A stretch of 64,000 nucleotides of DNA from Cydia pomonella (lineage: Eukaryota > Arthropoda > Insecta > Lepidoptera > Tortricidae): NCBI RefSeq assembly GCF_033807575.1, contig NC_084706.1, forward strand, positions 28,131,204-28,195,203. Reading direction: 5' to 3'. Positions 10,143 to 20,105 of this stretch are shown here, one piece after another. The notes under the pieces are model-generated. The model saw only the letters and a list, made by a program, of their open reading frames with translations, searched no databases and had not been told where the DNA came from. A program made the position numbers and the translations under genes. The stretch's first letter is position 1; each line of letters begins with the position of its first letter.

Positions 10143-10653
10143 ACTTCACAAATACAGAAAAAGTGTAAAAACCTGTGGAATGTTTTAATGTAGCCTGCAC
10201 AAAATATTTTTGTCACAGTAATAGACTTGTCTCAGTATAAACTCCAATCTTGCGGTCTTAATAAATCTGTGCTGTCGGCGGTGGCAGTGACGGATGCTGC
10301 GCTTGAGGAGTCACGGCTGTGAGGAATCCGGGGCAAGACGGGCCCTTTAACGACATGCCCTTGCCTATGACTATGATATTATGATACAAACTCCGTATCA
10401 ATGTCAAATCAATGAAAATTAGGGCTGATAAAACTACCGTGGGGAACCCTATCATCGCTTTGCCCAAACATAATATTAATATAATAATATTATCAAGGAA
10501 TTGTCATTCACTGAAGTAACAATAAATCGAGCAACATAATATTAGTAAAAAACTATACATCTAAAATACTTCACCAAGATAAACTATACAAACTGTTCAC
10601 ATTGCCACCTGTCATGGGCAATAAAGCCGTACCAACGGCATTAAGAGGTAGGT
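10143..10653. other. Intergenic, no feature recognised
   Basis: A 69-codon minus-strand frame at 10258-10467 has no recognisable motif. A GC-richer core around 10270-10350 may be part of a decayed repeat. Confidence 0.4.
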
Positions 10654-10810
10654 ACAGTCAAACAACTTGATTCCTAGGCCACTATATAGAACCTTGTCGT
10701 TTTAACTACTAGATACATGACATACATAACTCAATAAGCATTGGCATAGAAGATAATCTAAGTGATTCATTATGACAGTTCTATAATGGCCTAGAAATCA
10801 AATTGGAGAG
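10654..10810. mobile_element. Fold-back MITE
   Basis: The left arm CAACTTGATTCCTAGGCCAC at 10662 pairs with the right arm around 10778-10806, whose complement reads CCAATTTGATTTCTAGGCC. Both continue into a TATAGAAC block. The interior of about 85 bp is not coding. It is preceded by TACAGTCAAA, like other TA-flanked elements here. Confidence 0.65.
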
Positions 10811-11264
10811 TTAGTATACATTAACAATCAAAAATGTTATTTATTGTATTTTTTTTTTAATAGTCTAAGAAGCAGGGACTGGCAGGGTTTGAATGGTTCT
10901 CCGTCCATCATAACTTATCAGACATTTCACCTGGCGCCCATTTATTTATAATAACCTTAAAATTAAACTTGAAACCCATGCTAATTTTCACCTATGGGGT
11001 CTTCGTAATCGCTTCTTATTTCTAGTAACTTTCAACTTCCCATTTGTAGTTTCGTCTCTGCGTTGATAAGTTGAATCAGTCAGTCAATCAGGACACACAT
11101 TTATATATATATATATACATAGATTAATGTTTAGTCATTTGTTTTATTTAAGAGTCAGTGTATGTGAATGAATGATTATTGTATTAAAAACGTAAGTATC
11201 CAATTACTTTACTGGCACATGACAAAATGACACATATTAAAGACCAATAAACCAAACAAACCTA

Positions 11265-11950
11265 GAAACTATGTCCATAAACGCCTGACACTTGTCAGTG
11301 AGCAAAATCATTATGGACGCGGCAAACGTCAATTCACAAATTAACGAAATGACGTCAGTTGACATGATTGTGAGCTTTTGCGGTTTTATCATATCATATC
11401 ATATCATGTTGGTAGGTTGGTACCAACAAATACAGGTGAAACTTACAAAATTAAGGCACGACATGAGACCCTGTTAGATTATTGCAAAGCTATAACTAAA
11501 ATCACACACACAAAAAGAAAGTACATAATCGAACTATTTTTTAAATTTATACAAATCAAAATAATCTTGTATAGATTTTTAGTTTTTAGTTGGAGTGATT
11601 TTCGCCATGCGTTTGTTAACAAGGGAATATGTGGCTTTCATACTTTTAAGGACATTAAATTATAACTAAATTCCTATTTTTATGCAAATACATAATGCGT
11701 CCTTACGTTAAAAATTCAAATATGCTATATTATATCTATATAATCACTTTACTACTACATACAAAAATTTACCTTAACATTTTTTACCTACAATGATTTA
11801 AATACACGTCAAATAACATAAAGCAACCCCAAAACACAAGTCCATAAACGCCCAACACTTGTCAGTGAGCAAAGTCATTACGAGCGCGTCAAACTTCAAT
11901 TGACGAGTGACGTTGACGTGATTGGGAACTCCTGTGGTGAGTATTCTCAA
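11265..11950. repeat. Two diverged direct repeats, 565 bp apart
   Basis: The block GTCCATAAACGCC-GACACTTGTCAGTGAGCAAA, continuing to a TTGACATGATTG/TTGACGTGATTG segment, occurs at about 11270-11385 and again at 11838-11945 in the same orientation. A CATAT microsatellite at 11389-11413 lies between. The short open frames across the region are not gene-like. Confidence 0.7.
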
Positions 11951-12115
11951 TGTTTGTCAATGAGTTTTGTGAGAAGGAATCTACAGGATAAAGTTGGCTT
12001 TTATATCTTCAAAATCAATATGTCTTTATTGGAGACATTTACGTTGGTACAGATGTTACAATATTTTATGACTGGTTGGCTCATCCAGGCTAACACCATG
12101 CTGAGTCGGGACCAT

Positions 12116-12240
12116 TTTATTTATTTAAACTTTATTGCACACAAGAAAATTAATCGTACAAAATGCGGACTTAATGCCAAAAGACATTCTCTACCAGTCA
12201 ACTTTACGGTAAAGCAGAGAGATAGTGGCTAATATATCTC
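12116..12240 (-). mobile_element. LINE/SINE 3' tail
   Basis: On the minus strand it reads CTCTCTGCTTTACCGTAAAG, then GCATTAAGTCCGCATTTTGT and GTGCAATAAAGTTTAAATAA. This is a 3' end I recognise as very common in lepidopteran genomes. No coding part is attached. Confidence 0.65.
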
Positions 12241-12394
12241 GTGTTATGTGTAAGTTTGTTTAATGTTCCTCTTTTTATCTGTATATTTTTGCCACATTAA
12301 GAACACATAATCCAGCTCCATAAGAGCGTGCAATAGGTTCATCTCCTTCATCTTTTCCATACTGAATATTAGTATCCCACCAAAAACCTTTTCA

Positions 12395-12530
12395 TGATTT
12401 TTTTTATACTACGTCGGTGGCAAACAAGCATACGGTCCGCCTGATGGTAAGCAAGCTCCGCCGTAACCTATGTACGCTTGCAACTCCAGAGGAGTTTCAT
12501 GCGCGTTGCCGACCCTAAACCATATTAATA
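12395..12530 (+). repeat. TACTACG-type repeat, 5' part
   Basis: This copy begins with a T run and TACTACGTCGGTGGCAAAC, contains GCATACGGTCCGCCTGATGG, and ends near GCGCGTTGCCGACCCTAAAC. Other copies lie at 20108, 20570, 23510, 25696, 26432 (reverse), 56222 and 56945 (reverse). Confidence 0.8.
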
Positions 12531-12721
12531 ATCCAAACCCTTGGGTTACGGGTTATGAGGGTTTGAATAAACGACGTAGCGCTTCGAGAAAAGGTAGCTT
12601 CGCTTCGCTCGTCTTGGCGGGGGCACTACTGTGCCCCTAGATCTACCAACGCTAACTACATTTAGTGGAAGATTAATTGTTACATAAGATCAGACTTCAT
12701 TTCGTCAGACATTTGGTGTTA

Positions 12722-12960
12722 TTATTTTTCTATGAGAAGTATAGGAGGCAAACCAGCAGACGAATTGCCTGATGATAAGCAATTACCGTCGTCCATGGAC
12801 ACCTGCATCACCAGAGGAGTTGCAAGTGCGTTGTCGGATTTAAAATAGGACTCTTTCCTTAAAGGTTTGAAGGTCGTATCGATCCGGAAATACACGTTCA
12901 TTAGCTGTGCGTGGCAGGATTTAAATTTGTTTATGCTGAAATTCATGAAATAATTGAAAA
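12722..12960 (+). repeat. Related lepidopteran repeat (GGAGGCAAACCAGCAG type)
   Basis: The order of blocks parallels the TACTACG repeat: GGCAAAC, CCTGATGATAAGCAATTACC, CACCAGAGGAGTTGC, GTGCGTTG. It then has its own GGTTTGAAGGTCGTATCGAT. I infer a common ancestor or a shared 3' module. The 84-codon minus-strand frame is a by-product. Confidence 0.65.
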
Positions 12961-13575
12961 TTAAACCCTTGTACAATCAGTACTATAATAAGCGTATCGC
13001 GTGCATCGGACGTATTACGTGGCCAATATCCGGCGTAATCGCTCAGCGGTTGAACGTTTAAGAGAACATACCCATACTTCGTGAACCATTTTTTACAATT
13101 TTTAACCCCATCCCTTCCCTCCTAACTTGTCAACACCCCCTCCTTCCCCGTCTAGTTTATATGTTGTTATTCATAAATATGGTTTGTAGTTATTTTTTTA
13201 CAGAGATTTATAAAAAAAAAATGTATCTGTAGCCGCCGTGCAGGTCAGGATGACGACTCGAATAAAACTTCGATTCTTAGTGAAGTGTTATAATTTTCCA
13301 ATGTACTGGTTACAAGGGTTTAATTTAAAAACGGTTAAATGTAGAAATTGGTTGGTTATTGATAGTATGGAAGATGATGAGAGTGATCTTGCAATATTTG
13401 ATCAGTAGGAACAAAACGTGGTTTAAAAAGTGCTTCTAATTCGCCGCGATACAGAATATGTGGAGCGCTCCTATTGGTGCCTTTGAAAAGCTTAGTATAC
13501 TAGCCGAGCCCGACGGCTGCGTTTAGCTACTGCATTGGGAATATTTTTATATAATAATAAGCTGCATTCGCAACA
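12961..13575. other. Intergenic sequence left of the Copia insertion
   Basis: No gene is recognised. The stretch contains A/T runs and ends at the GTATC target site (13576-13580) of the Copia element. Confidence 0.5.
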
Positions 13576-13580
13576 GTATC

Positions 13581-13725
13581 TAATAGAGAAAAACCACTTG
13601 ATTTAAATATGAGTGTGTTTAATTTTTGTGGATGACAAACAGGCAAATTATAAAAGCGTTGCTATAGTAAACAACCAGTAAAACGTATAAGTCTATGATG
13701 CATGTAGTTTACATATGTTCTAACA
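13581..13725 (-). repeat. Copia 3' LTR
   Basis: In element orientation the LTR begins TGTTAGAACATATG and ends TTTTTCTCTATTA. It is identical by eye to the other LTR at 17783-17927. A TTTTATAATTTG stretch could serve as a TATA-like signal in the 5' copy; this is only a suggestion. Confidence 0.95.
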
Positions 13726-13728
13726 GCA

Positions 13729-13734
13729 CCCCTT
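13729..13734 (-). promoter_or_regulatory. Copia polypurine tract
   Basis: The minus strand reads AAGGGG just upstream of the 3' LTR, separated from it by three bases (TGC). Its position and purine run fit the primer site for plus-strand DNA synthesis. The tract is short. Confidence 0.6.
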
Positions 13735-13781
13735 AAACTATATGTTCATAGTACACATCAAATACAAATTACTATTATCTA

Positions 13782-16700
13782 CTAAGCACTAAGCATATAA
13801 AAATCTCTAACGAAACGCTGGAACCTCTCAATACATAAAGGCTTTGTTAAAACATCGGCCAGCATGTCGCCAGTACACATATACTTTATTACCAGCACAC
13901 CATTTTCAACTATCTCGCGAATAAAATGATGTCTAACATCAATATGCTTAGTCCTTGCATGAAACATGTGGTTCTCAGACAATTTAATTGCAGATTGATT
14001 GTCATTGTAAACCACCACTTTGACATCTAACTTCAAACATTCCGACATGAATGCCCTAATAAACAATGCCTCTTTGCACGCATCAGATAATGCCATATAT
14101 TCACTTTCCGTACTGCTAAGGGCAATTGTACGTTGTTTACGACTCTCCCAAGAAACTAAAGAATTTCCTAACTTAAATACATAACCAGTGTAAGATCGAC
14201 GATCGACTACACAAGCCGCCCAGTCTGCGTCCGCTGACCCTGTCACATTCAACCCACTCTTCTCATACTTGATGCTGTAGTTCATCGTACCCTTCAAGTA
14301 CCGAAGCACGCGCTTCGCGGCTTTCCAATGAGCTTCCGAGTAGCAATCGTTAAACTGACTTAACATACTTACAGCATGCGCGATGTCAGGACGCGTACAG
14401 ACCGCGATATACATAAGGCAACCGATCAAGTTTCTGTACTCGTAGTCTCCAGTCTTCTCAGCTTTCTCAAGTTTCAAACCAACTTCCATCGGTGTTTTGG
14501 CAGGTTTACAGTCAGTCATCTTAAACCTTTCCAATACTTTGCTGATATAACCAGACTGATCCAGAATGATTTTTCCATCTTTCCGGCTGACGTGTATTCC
14601 CAATACACATTTCGCAGGCCCAAGATCCTTCATAACAAACTGTTTCATCATCTCCTCTTTTACCGCCTTTTTCTCAGTTTGATTATTGCTGAATATCAAA
14701 ATGTCATCAACATAAAGGCCGAGAATGACTATTCCATTGTTATTCGATCTAACATAGACACACGGCTCGGACGCCAGTCTCTTGAACTTCAACTTTTTCA
14801 CAAGAACGTCGTTTATCTTCTCATTCCATGATCTACTAGCCTGTTTTAACCCATAGACAGCTTTCAGCAAGCGAAATACTTTCCCTTTGCCGCTCTCTAC
14901 TCCAAAGCCTTCAGGAATTTCCATATAAACCTCTTCTTTCAAGTCACCGTTTAGAAAAGCTGTCTTGACGTCCATATGATCAACTTCCATATCATATTCC
15001 GCCGCCAATGCCAAGAGTAGTCTTATTGTGGAGTATCTCACGACAGGTGAGAAAGTTTCGAAGTAATCTACTCCATACTTTTGTGTGAATCCCTTCGCAA
15101 CCAACCGAGCCTTGTATTGCAGGAGCTCTCCATTCATGCCTCTCTTTTTCTTAAATATCCACTTGCACTTGACAGGTTTCTTCCCCTTCGGCAAGTCCAC
15201 AAGTTCCAGACATTTGTTATCTAAGAAAGACTGATACTCATCTTGCATCGCTCCCTTCCACTGCACAGACTCAGGACCGTCGAGTGCCTCGCGCACGGTA
15301 GTGGGGGTTTCCGCGCCGCAACTCGAGCTGGTGGTGAATACCGAACAAAATGCCTCCTCGAAATCACTCCGTCCTCTCGATTCCTCCGAATCCCAAGAAG
15401 ACGACCCAGGAGCGTACTCTTCATCTGAAGTACTGGTTTCATTGTTTTCGGTATCATCAGCGTCCTGGTTCTCACTCGCAGGCTCCGACTCTTCCGCGAC
15501 GTCAACGCATTCCGCCGTCTGCACTCCTACATTTTCAGATTCATTAGTAATGACCATGTACGGAGTCGGCTCGTTGACCACAGGTTGCTGAACCGGGTCC
15601 TTGTAGAATTTGTCCTCTACAAACACAACGTTACGCGAGAATATACATTTCGTAGGATGAGTGGGATCTACGAGCCGATATCCTTTCGTATTCTCGCAGT
15701 AACCAACAAAAATGTACGGTCTACATTTCGGATCCAGTTTCTTACGATCCTCTACGACAGAGTAAGCAACACAACCAAAAATTCGTAAATGGTTCAGATT
15801 TACCTTAGATCCCGACCACTTCTCCTCTGGAGTTGCGCCCAATACAGCCTTGGTTGGCGATCTGTTCTTCACATAAACCGCGGTATTCATTGCTTCTGCC
15901 CAGTATTTCTGATCCAAGCCAGCTCCCTGCAACGTACACCTCGCAGCCTCAACAATCGTGCGATTCGCCCTTTCGACGACCGAGTTCTGTTCTGGGCAAT
16001 GAGGAACTGTCAGCTGGTGTCTGATGCCATGCTGCTTCAGAAATTCATCAAACTTTTTATTTACGAACTCGCCTCCCCGGTCACTACGCAGAATCTTTAT
16101 AGTTTTGTTTGTTTGATTCTCGACTAGGGTTTTGAATTCTTTAAACTTACTAAAAACTTCGTCTTTCGTTTTAATAAAATAACTAAACGTTTTACGCGAA
16201 AAATCATCTATAAAAAGTAGCATATATCTCGAACCACCGTACGATGTTTGCGGCATAGGCCCGCAAACGTCAGTATGTATGAGCCCTAACACTTCAGTCG
16301 CTCTCGTAAACGATTTCTTTGGAAACGGTAACTTAGGCGTTTTCCCTTCTATGCAAGAAATACATTGTTTAAACTCGGAGTTATTAAAGTCAATGCCGTT
16401 GGCCATACCTGATTTCAGTAGGTTCATGCTTCTTGAATTCAGATGACATAGACGACGATGCCACACATCTTGAGAAATAACACTACGTCCAGTCCCCACG
16501 TTCGCTGCGACATGTTCAGCGGACACAGACTCAGACGATCTCGGTTTACTATTACGCGTGTTCGAGACGGTTTGTAATTTGTAAAGACCATTCTCACATT
16601 TTGCAATAGCATATAAAACATTTCCAAAATAAATATTACAAACATCAGAAACAAATACGATTTTAAAACCTTTTGACGTCAAAGCGCTGACAGATAGCAA

Positions 16701-17669
16701 ATTACATGACAAGTTCGGAATATTAACTACGTTACAAAGAGTTTTTATACCGTCTTTAACATGCAGTTCGGTACTGCCACGACCCGCACTACAAAGCCTT
16801 TCGCCGTTCGCCACGGTGACTTCCAAGCTCGTGTCTGGAACGAAGTCGTCAAGGATGTCCCTCCGGTTGCAGAAATGGCTCGATGCACCCGAATCGACGT
16901 ACCAGAAATCCTTCTGCACATCTACCGACAGTGCGCTCAGCATTTGTGCTATTTCTTTGGCAACGGGTCCCTTCGTCTTCCTGTTCTCTGGACAATTCTT
17001 GGAAATGTGGCCCAGCCTTTTGCAGCGGAAACATTTGACAGGCTTTTCGTCACGTCGCTTCGCCACCATCACGGAACCACTACTCGTGTCCGTTCCGTTA
17101 GCCCGGCGCTGATGTTCCTGTAATAACTTTTGCTTTACCAGCTCGCTCGACACTTTGACACTGCAGTTTTCTAGCGCCATTATCAGTGGGTCATAGTCAG
17201 ATGTGAGTCCACTTAACATTATCACAGCTAGAAACTCGTCGTTCAGCGGAGCTTCGATGTCGGTTAATTGTTGTGCGACATCACATATCTTCGTAAGATA
17301 CGATTCCATATCGGGATACTCCTGGAGCTTCATCCCAAACAACTGCCGCATTAAGCCCAGTCTTCGGCAAAGACCCCTGTCTTCATATGCAGTCTGAAGA
17401 CTTACCCACGCCTCCCGTGCGGTAGTTGCGTTACGCACGTGCGTGATGGCCACAGGGTTTATGCTCAGACAAATGCGAGCCAGTGCTTTCTGTTGCTTCT
17501 TTTTATCGTCGCAAATAGGTTTCACACCATCATTGCTCTCGACGCACTCCCACAAATCTTCATGGATCAGGATCATCTTTACCATGAATTTCCATGATCC
17601 GTAGTTCCCCATGCCATTTAATTTATCAATAGCTGGAACAATAGCCGCCCCCGAACTGGACGTCGCCAT
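13782..17669 (-). CDS. Copia gag-pol polyprotein, intact
   Basis: The frame has 1295 residues with no stop or frameshift. Domains in order: Gag with a copia-type N-terminus (about 1-200); CCHC zinc knuckle CFRCKRLGHISKNC (213-226); aspartic protease with DSGA (259-262). Integrase follows, with H404, H409, C436 and C439 as the zinc-binding set and D467, D530 and E566 as the D,D-35-E triad. An acidic linker runs about 715-770. Reverse transcriptase has catalytic D900 and YVDD at 986-989. RNase H has D1147/D1149, E1188/E1190 and D1223, and ends with ADVLTKPL. Gag and Pol lie in one frame, as is usual in Copia. The ATG at 17667-17669 is about 113 bases inside the 5' LTR and is the first Met of the frame. 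All catalytic residues I can check are present, so the copy may be active. Confidence 0.97.
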   Translation of the reverse strand: MATSSSGAAIVPAIDKLNGMGNYGSWKFMVKMILIHEDLWECVESNDGVKPICDDKKKQQKALARICLSINPVAITHVRNATTAREAWVSLQTAYEDRGLCRRLGLMRQLFGMKLQEYPDMESYLTKICDVAQQLTDIEAPLNDEFLAVIMLSGLTSDYDPLIMALENCSVKVSSELVKQKLLQEHQRRANGTDTSSGSVMVAKRRDEKPVKCFRCKRLGHISKNCPENRKTKGPVAKEIAQMLSALSVDVQKDFWYVDSGASSHFCNRRDILDDFVPDTSLEVTVANGERLCSAGRGSTELHVKDGIKTLCNVVNIPNLSCNLLSVSALTSKGFKIVFVSDVCNIYFGNVLYAIAKCENGLYKLQTVSNTRNSKPRSSESVSAEHVAANVGTGRSVISQDVWHRRLCHLNSRSMNLLKSGMANGIDFNNSEFKQCISCIEGKTPKLPFPKKSFTRATEVLGLIHTDVCGPMPQTSYGGSRYMLLFIDDFSRKTFSYFIKTKDEVFSKFKEFKTLVENQTNKTIKILRSDRGGEFVNKKFDEFLKQHGIRHQLTVPHCPEQNSVVERANRTIVEAARCTLQGAGLDQKYWAEAMNTAVYVKNRSPTKAVLGATPEEKWSGSKVNLNHLRIFGCVAYSVVEDRKKLDPKCRPYIFVGYCENTKGYRLVDPTHPTKCIFSRNVVFVEDKFYKDPVQQPVVNEPTPYMVITNESENVGVQTAECVDVAEESEPASENQDADDTENNETSTSDEEYAPGSSSWDSEESRGRSDFEEAFCSVFTTSSSCGAETPTTVREALDGPESVQWKGAMQDEYQSFLDNKCLELVDLPKGKKPVKCKWIFKKKRGMNGELLQYKARLVAKGFTQKYGVDYFETFSPVVRYSTIRLLLALAAEYDMEVDHMDVKTAFLNGDLKEEVYMEIPEGFGVESGKGKVFRLLKAVYGLKQASRSWNEKINDVLVKKLKFKRLASEPCVYVRSNNNGIVILGLYVDDILIFSNNQTEKKAVKEEMMKQFVMKDLGPAKCVLGIHVSRKDGKIILDQSGYISKVLERFKMTDCKPAKTPMEVGLKLEKAEKTGDYEYRNLIGCLMYIAVCTRPDIAHAVSMLSQFNDCYSEAHWKAAKRVLRYLKGTMNYSIKYEKSGLNVTGSADADWAACVVDRRSYTGYVFKLGNSLVSWESRKQRTIALSSTESEYMALSDACKEALFIRAFMSECLKLDVKVVVYNDNQSAIKLSENHMFHARTKHIDVRHHFIREIVENGVLVIKYMCTGDMLADVLTKPLCIERFQRFVRDFYMLSA

Positions 17670-17770
17670 TTCGATTTTGGAATTTCGTGCGCAGAATTTT
17701 CACGACATAAAGAATAACGCACACAGCACTCCGCAGACGCTCACTTCACATTAAGCGACTGTTACCATAA

Positions 17771-17782
17771 GCTCTGCTACCA
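17771..17782 (-). promoter_or_regulatory. Copia primer binding site (initiator tRNA-Met 3' end)
   Basis: Directly adjoining the 5' LTR the element strand reads TGGTAGCAGAGC. This is complementary to the 3' terminal twelve bases (GCTCTGCTACCA) that I recall for insect initiator tRNA-Met. Drosophila copia instead primes from an internal cut of this tRNA, so priming by the intact 3' end is worth noting. Confidence 0.8.
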
Positions 17783-17927
17783 TAATAGAGAAAAACCACT
17801 TGATTTAAATATGAGTGTGTTTAATTTTTGTGGATGACAAACAGGCAAATTATAAAAGCGTTGCTATAGTAAACAACCAGTAAAACGTATAAGTCTATGA
17901 TGCATGTAGTTTACATATGTTCTAACA
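17783..17927 (-). repeat. Copia 5' LTR
   Basis: This copy has the same length and the same sequence as the 3' LTR. The next five bases, 17928-17932, repeat the GTATC found at 13576-13580. Confidence 0.95.
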
Positions 17928-18124
17928 GTATCACTGTTGCCACCTGTGTTTCAAAAAAGGGTTTTAATCTCGAATAGAACAACTGTAGGTAAAAGTAACG
18001 CGCGCCAAGGCTCGTAAAAGACAAATGAAGGGAAAAGTGACGCACGTATAAGCTCGTACCACCGAAACGACCATAAATATACGCGCGTAAAAATACTCTA
18101 GTCTGAAACCGCCCTAATAAAAGT

Positions 18125-18345
18125 ATAATGATAAAGTTAAAGATAAAGATAGTTTATTATTCAAGTAGGCATATTACAATGCGCTTACGAACGTCAAATA
18201 AAGCTACACCGGCTCTAACCCTACACCTCTGACCCGAGAAGATTTAAATATGGCCCGGCAAAAAACTCGGCCGGACACATCTTTTCAAAACATTACATCT
18301 TATAATTAACATGCATTAAATAAGAAAAAAAATACAATTTAGATT
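18125..18345 (-). mobile_element. LINE 3' UTR, same family as 30195-30450
   Basis: CAAGTAGGCATATTACAATG, GCTCTAACCCTACACCTCTG and AACATTACATCTTATAA occur in the same order at 30205-30450. There the UTR is attached to an ORF2 C-terminus. Here only the UTR remains, ending in a TAAAGATAAAGATA-like tail at its left edge. Confidence 0.75.
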
Positions 18346-18375
18346 ACTATAGAAATCATGCAATTACATGCAATT

Positions 18376-18402
18376 ATATATATATATATATATATGTATA
18401 TA
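18376..18402. repeat. TA microsatellite
   Basis: An alternating TA run is followed by GTATATATG. It is a simple repeat with no further content. Confidence 0.9.
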
Positions 18403-18626
18403 TGTCATATTATATTATAACTCGAAAAAGTGCAGCATTATCTAGAGGATATTGAATACGTGACGAAAAGCGTGGTTTTTTATAGACTATATTTTCCCCC
18501 CTGAACGGGTCACGTAGTATGGGTACGTTCCGCGAAGCGATCGAGTGGAAATAGTGATGAGCTATTGGTTTGTCATAAAAATAACGTTAAATTTAAATTT
18601 TATTTCCTGATTTTTTTACTATTATC

Positions 18627-18904
18627 GGCCCGATTCGAAGAATGATTAAGACACGTTTAAGATCTTGGAAGGATCTTTAAAAGATCGATAACTAAACGAC
18701 ATGTCAAAATTGACGTTTATTTCGATTCCGCTGTATCGCCGATCCCAATTAGATCTATCTACGATATTTCTAACGTCAAAGTGTCATTGGTTGCCCGAAT
18801 CGAGCTGCTTCTGTCAATTATACGACAAACAAACGATATCTAAATGAGAACTTATCTAAACCAGAACTTATCATTATCGTATCTCATTCCCGATTCGAAG
18901 AATC
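18627..18904. mobile_element. GATTCGAAG MITE, copy with an inverted right end
   Basis: It starts GGCCCGATTCGAAGAATGAT, contains AACGACATGTCAAAATTGAC and GAGCTGCTTCTGTCAATTAT, and reaches ATCGTATCTCATTC. Where other copies end TTCGAATCGGGCC, this one ends CCGATTCGAAGAAT, the same terminus in opposite orientation. Other copies are at 25545-26274 (interrupted) and 35737-35975 (reverse). Confidence 0.8.
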
Positions 18905-18948
18905 CATATGTGTGTGTACCTATTATGTTTACTATTGTGTGTGTGTGT
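18905..18948. repeat. GT-rich microsatellite
   Basis: Short GTGTGTGT runs at 18909 and about 18936 flank CACCTATTATG-type spacer sequence. Confidence 0.7.
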
Positions 18949-19234
18949 AGCATGGAGTGGTTCCAGAATTGAAATGGCAATGTTGACCTTAACACTATAA
19001 GCTTTTAATAGTATTTTATACAATCGTGTTATAATAGAGAGCTTTTCAGTCGAGTACCGTGTTTTGGCAACGAAGCTTGCTGAGTTGCCAAAGTGAGGTA
19101 TGAGATTGAAAAGCTTGATTATATCACTATTGTATACAGTAATTTTTCTACGAGTCAATAAAAATAATACTTTAATAAAATCATACAGGTAAGCAAGCCA
19201 AAAGTACACAGCGATACGCGAACAGCCGCGATAC

Positions 19235-19371
19235 CTTCATACTCGTACGCGCCCCGCCGGGTCCCGGCAACGACACATTCTCGTAACTCATGAGGCCCTG
19301 GTACTTGCTCTTTACTAAATTCAATTCCTCGACAGTTTTTTCTCGATTTTCGACACCGTAGCCTATGGAGA
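19235..19371 (-). CDS. Candidate internal exon of an unrecognised gene
   Basis: On the minus strand an AG at 19372-19373 is followed by 137 open bases ending AAG, then GTATCG as a possible donor. The peptide includes VENREKTVEELNLVKSKYQG and NVSLPGPGGARTSMK: charged, likely helical, with a Gly/Pro break. GC content rises sharply over the flanks. I do not recognise the protein. It could also be a repeat fragment, and the acceptor lacks a strong pyrimidine tract. Confidence 0.3.
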
Positions 19372-19849
19372 CTATCAAGCAATGGTAAACGGTTTTCGTA
19401 GTCTATGGATGTTGCTATATTAAGGGTGTCAAATGTGTGTTTATGACTTATGAAGCAATTGTTTCTACGATACACAACCTAAAACAAATAATTAATTTGA
19501 GCTATCGTTTTATTTTGTCCTCTTGAACGCAGCGAGTTGTGATTGGTCAATTTCATTATAGCTGACTAAACCGTTTCGAAATGAATATTATAGTTGAGTT
19601 GGGAGCCCATACATGAAAAGTACCCAATTACAGTTTAGGTATACGAAATCTTAATTCAACCATTACAGTCGACGAGTAGAAAAAAAAATGTGTACCTTTA
19701 TATGTTATTATTGATACATGTTACAAGAAACACCTAACAATACTCACACCTACGGCAGATGGAGTGAAATAAGAATTTGGACCCTCCATACAAGATGTTT
19801 TTTCGATTTTTAATTGTGAAACGATTCAATTCAACTTATAATAGCATTG

Positions 19850-20075
19850 CTCATTTTTAGGGTTCCGTACCCCAAGGGTAAAACGGGACCCTATTACTAA
19901 GATTCCGCTGTCCGTTCGTCCGTCCGTCTGTCCGTCACCAGGCTTTATCTCATGGACCGTGATAGCAGTTGAAATTTTCACAGATGATGTATTTCTGTAG
20001 CCGCTATAACAACAAATATTAAAAAGTACGGAACTCTCGGTGGGCGAGCCCGACTCGCACTTGTCCGATTTTTTA
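19850..20075 (+). repeat. GGTTCCGTA repeat, partner of 44230-44440
   Basis: It begins TTTTTAGGGTTCCGTACC, has the GTCCGTCCGTCTGTCCGTC run, and ends GACTCGCACTTGTCCGATTT. An inverted copy with the same internal order lies at 44230-44440. This is one of the most common lepidopteran interspersed repeats; the 86-codon reverse frame is a by-product. Confidence 0.85.
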
Positions 20076-20105
20076 ATATTTTTCACTTCTGTTTACATAA
20101 GTTTT

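Larger units (their letters stand above)
13581..17927 (-). mobile_element. Complete Ty1/copia retrotransposon
   Basis: The element is 4347 bp on the minus strand, with 145 bp LTRs at both ends, one long polyprotein frame and the target duplication GTATC at 13576-13580 and 17928-17932. By eye I find no difference between the two LTRs. LTRs are copied from one template at insertion, so identity plus an intact frame means a recent event. It holds every part needed in cis: LTRs, primer site, polypurine tract, protease, integrase, RT and RNase H. The element is compact for Copia. Confidence 0.96.

Noticed and set aside
14376..17397. Several plus-strand open frames of 60-150 codons
   Set aside because: They are opposite or shifted to the intact Copia polyprotein, which explains them.
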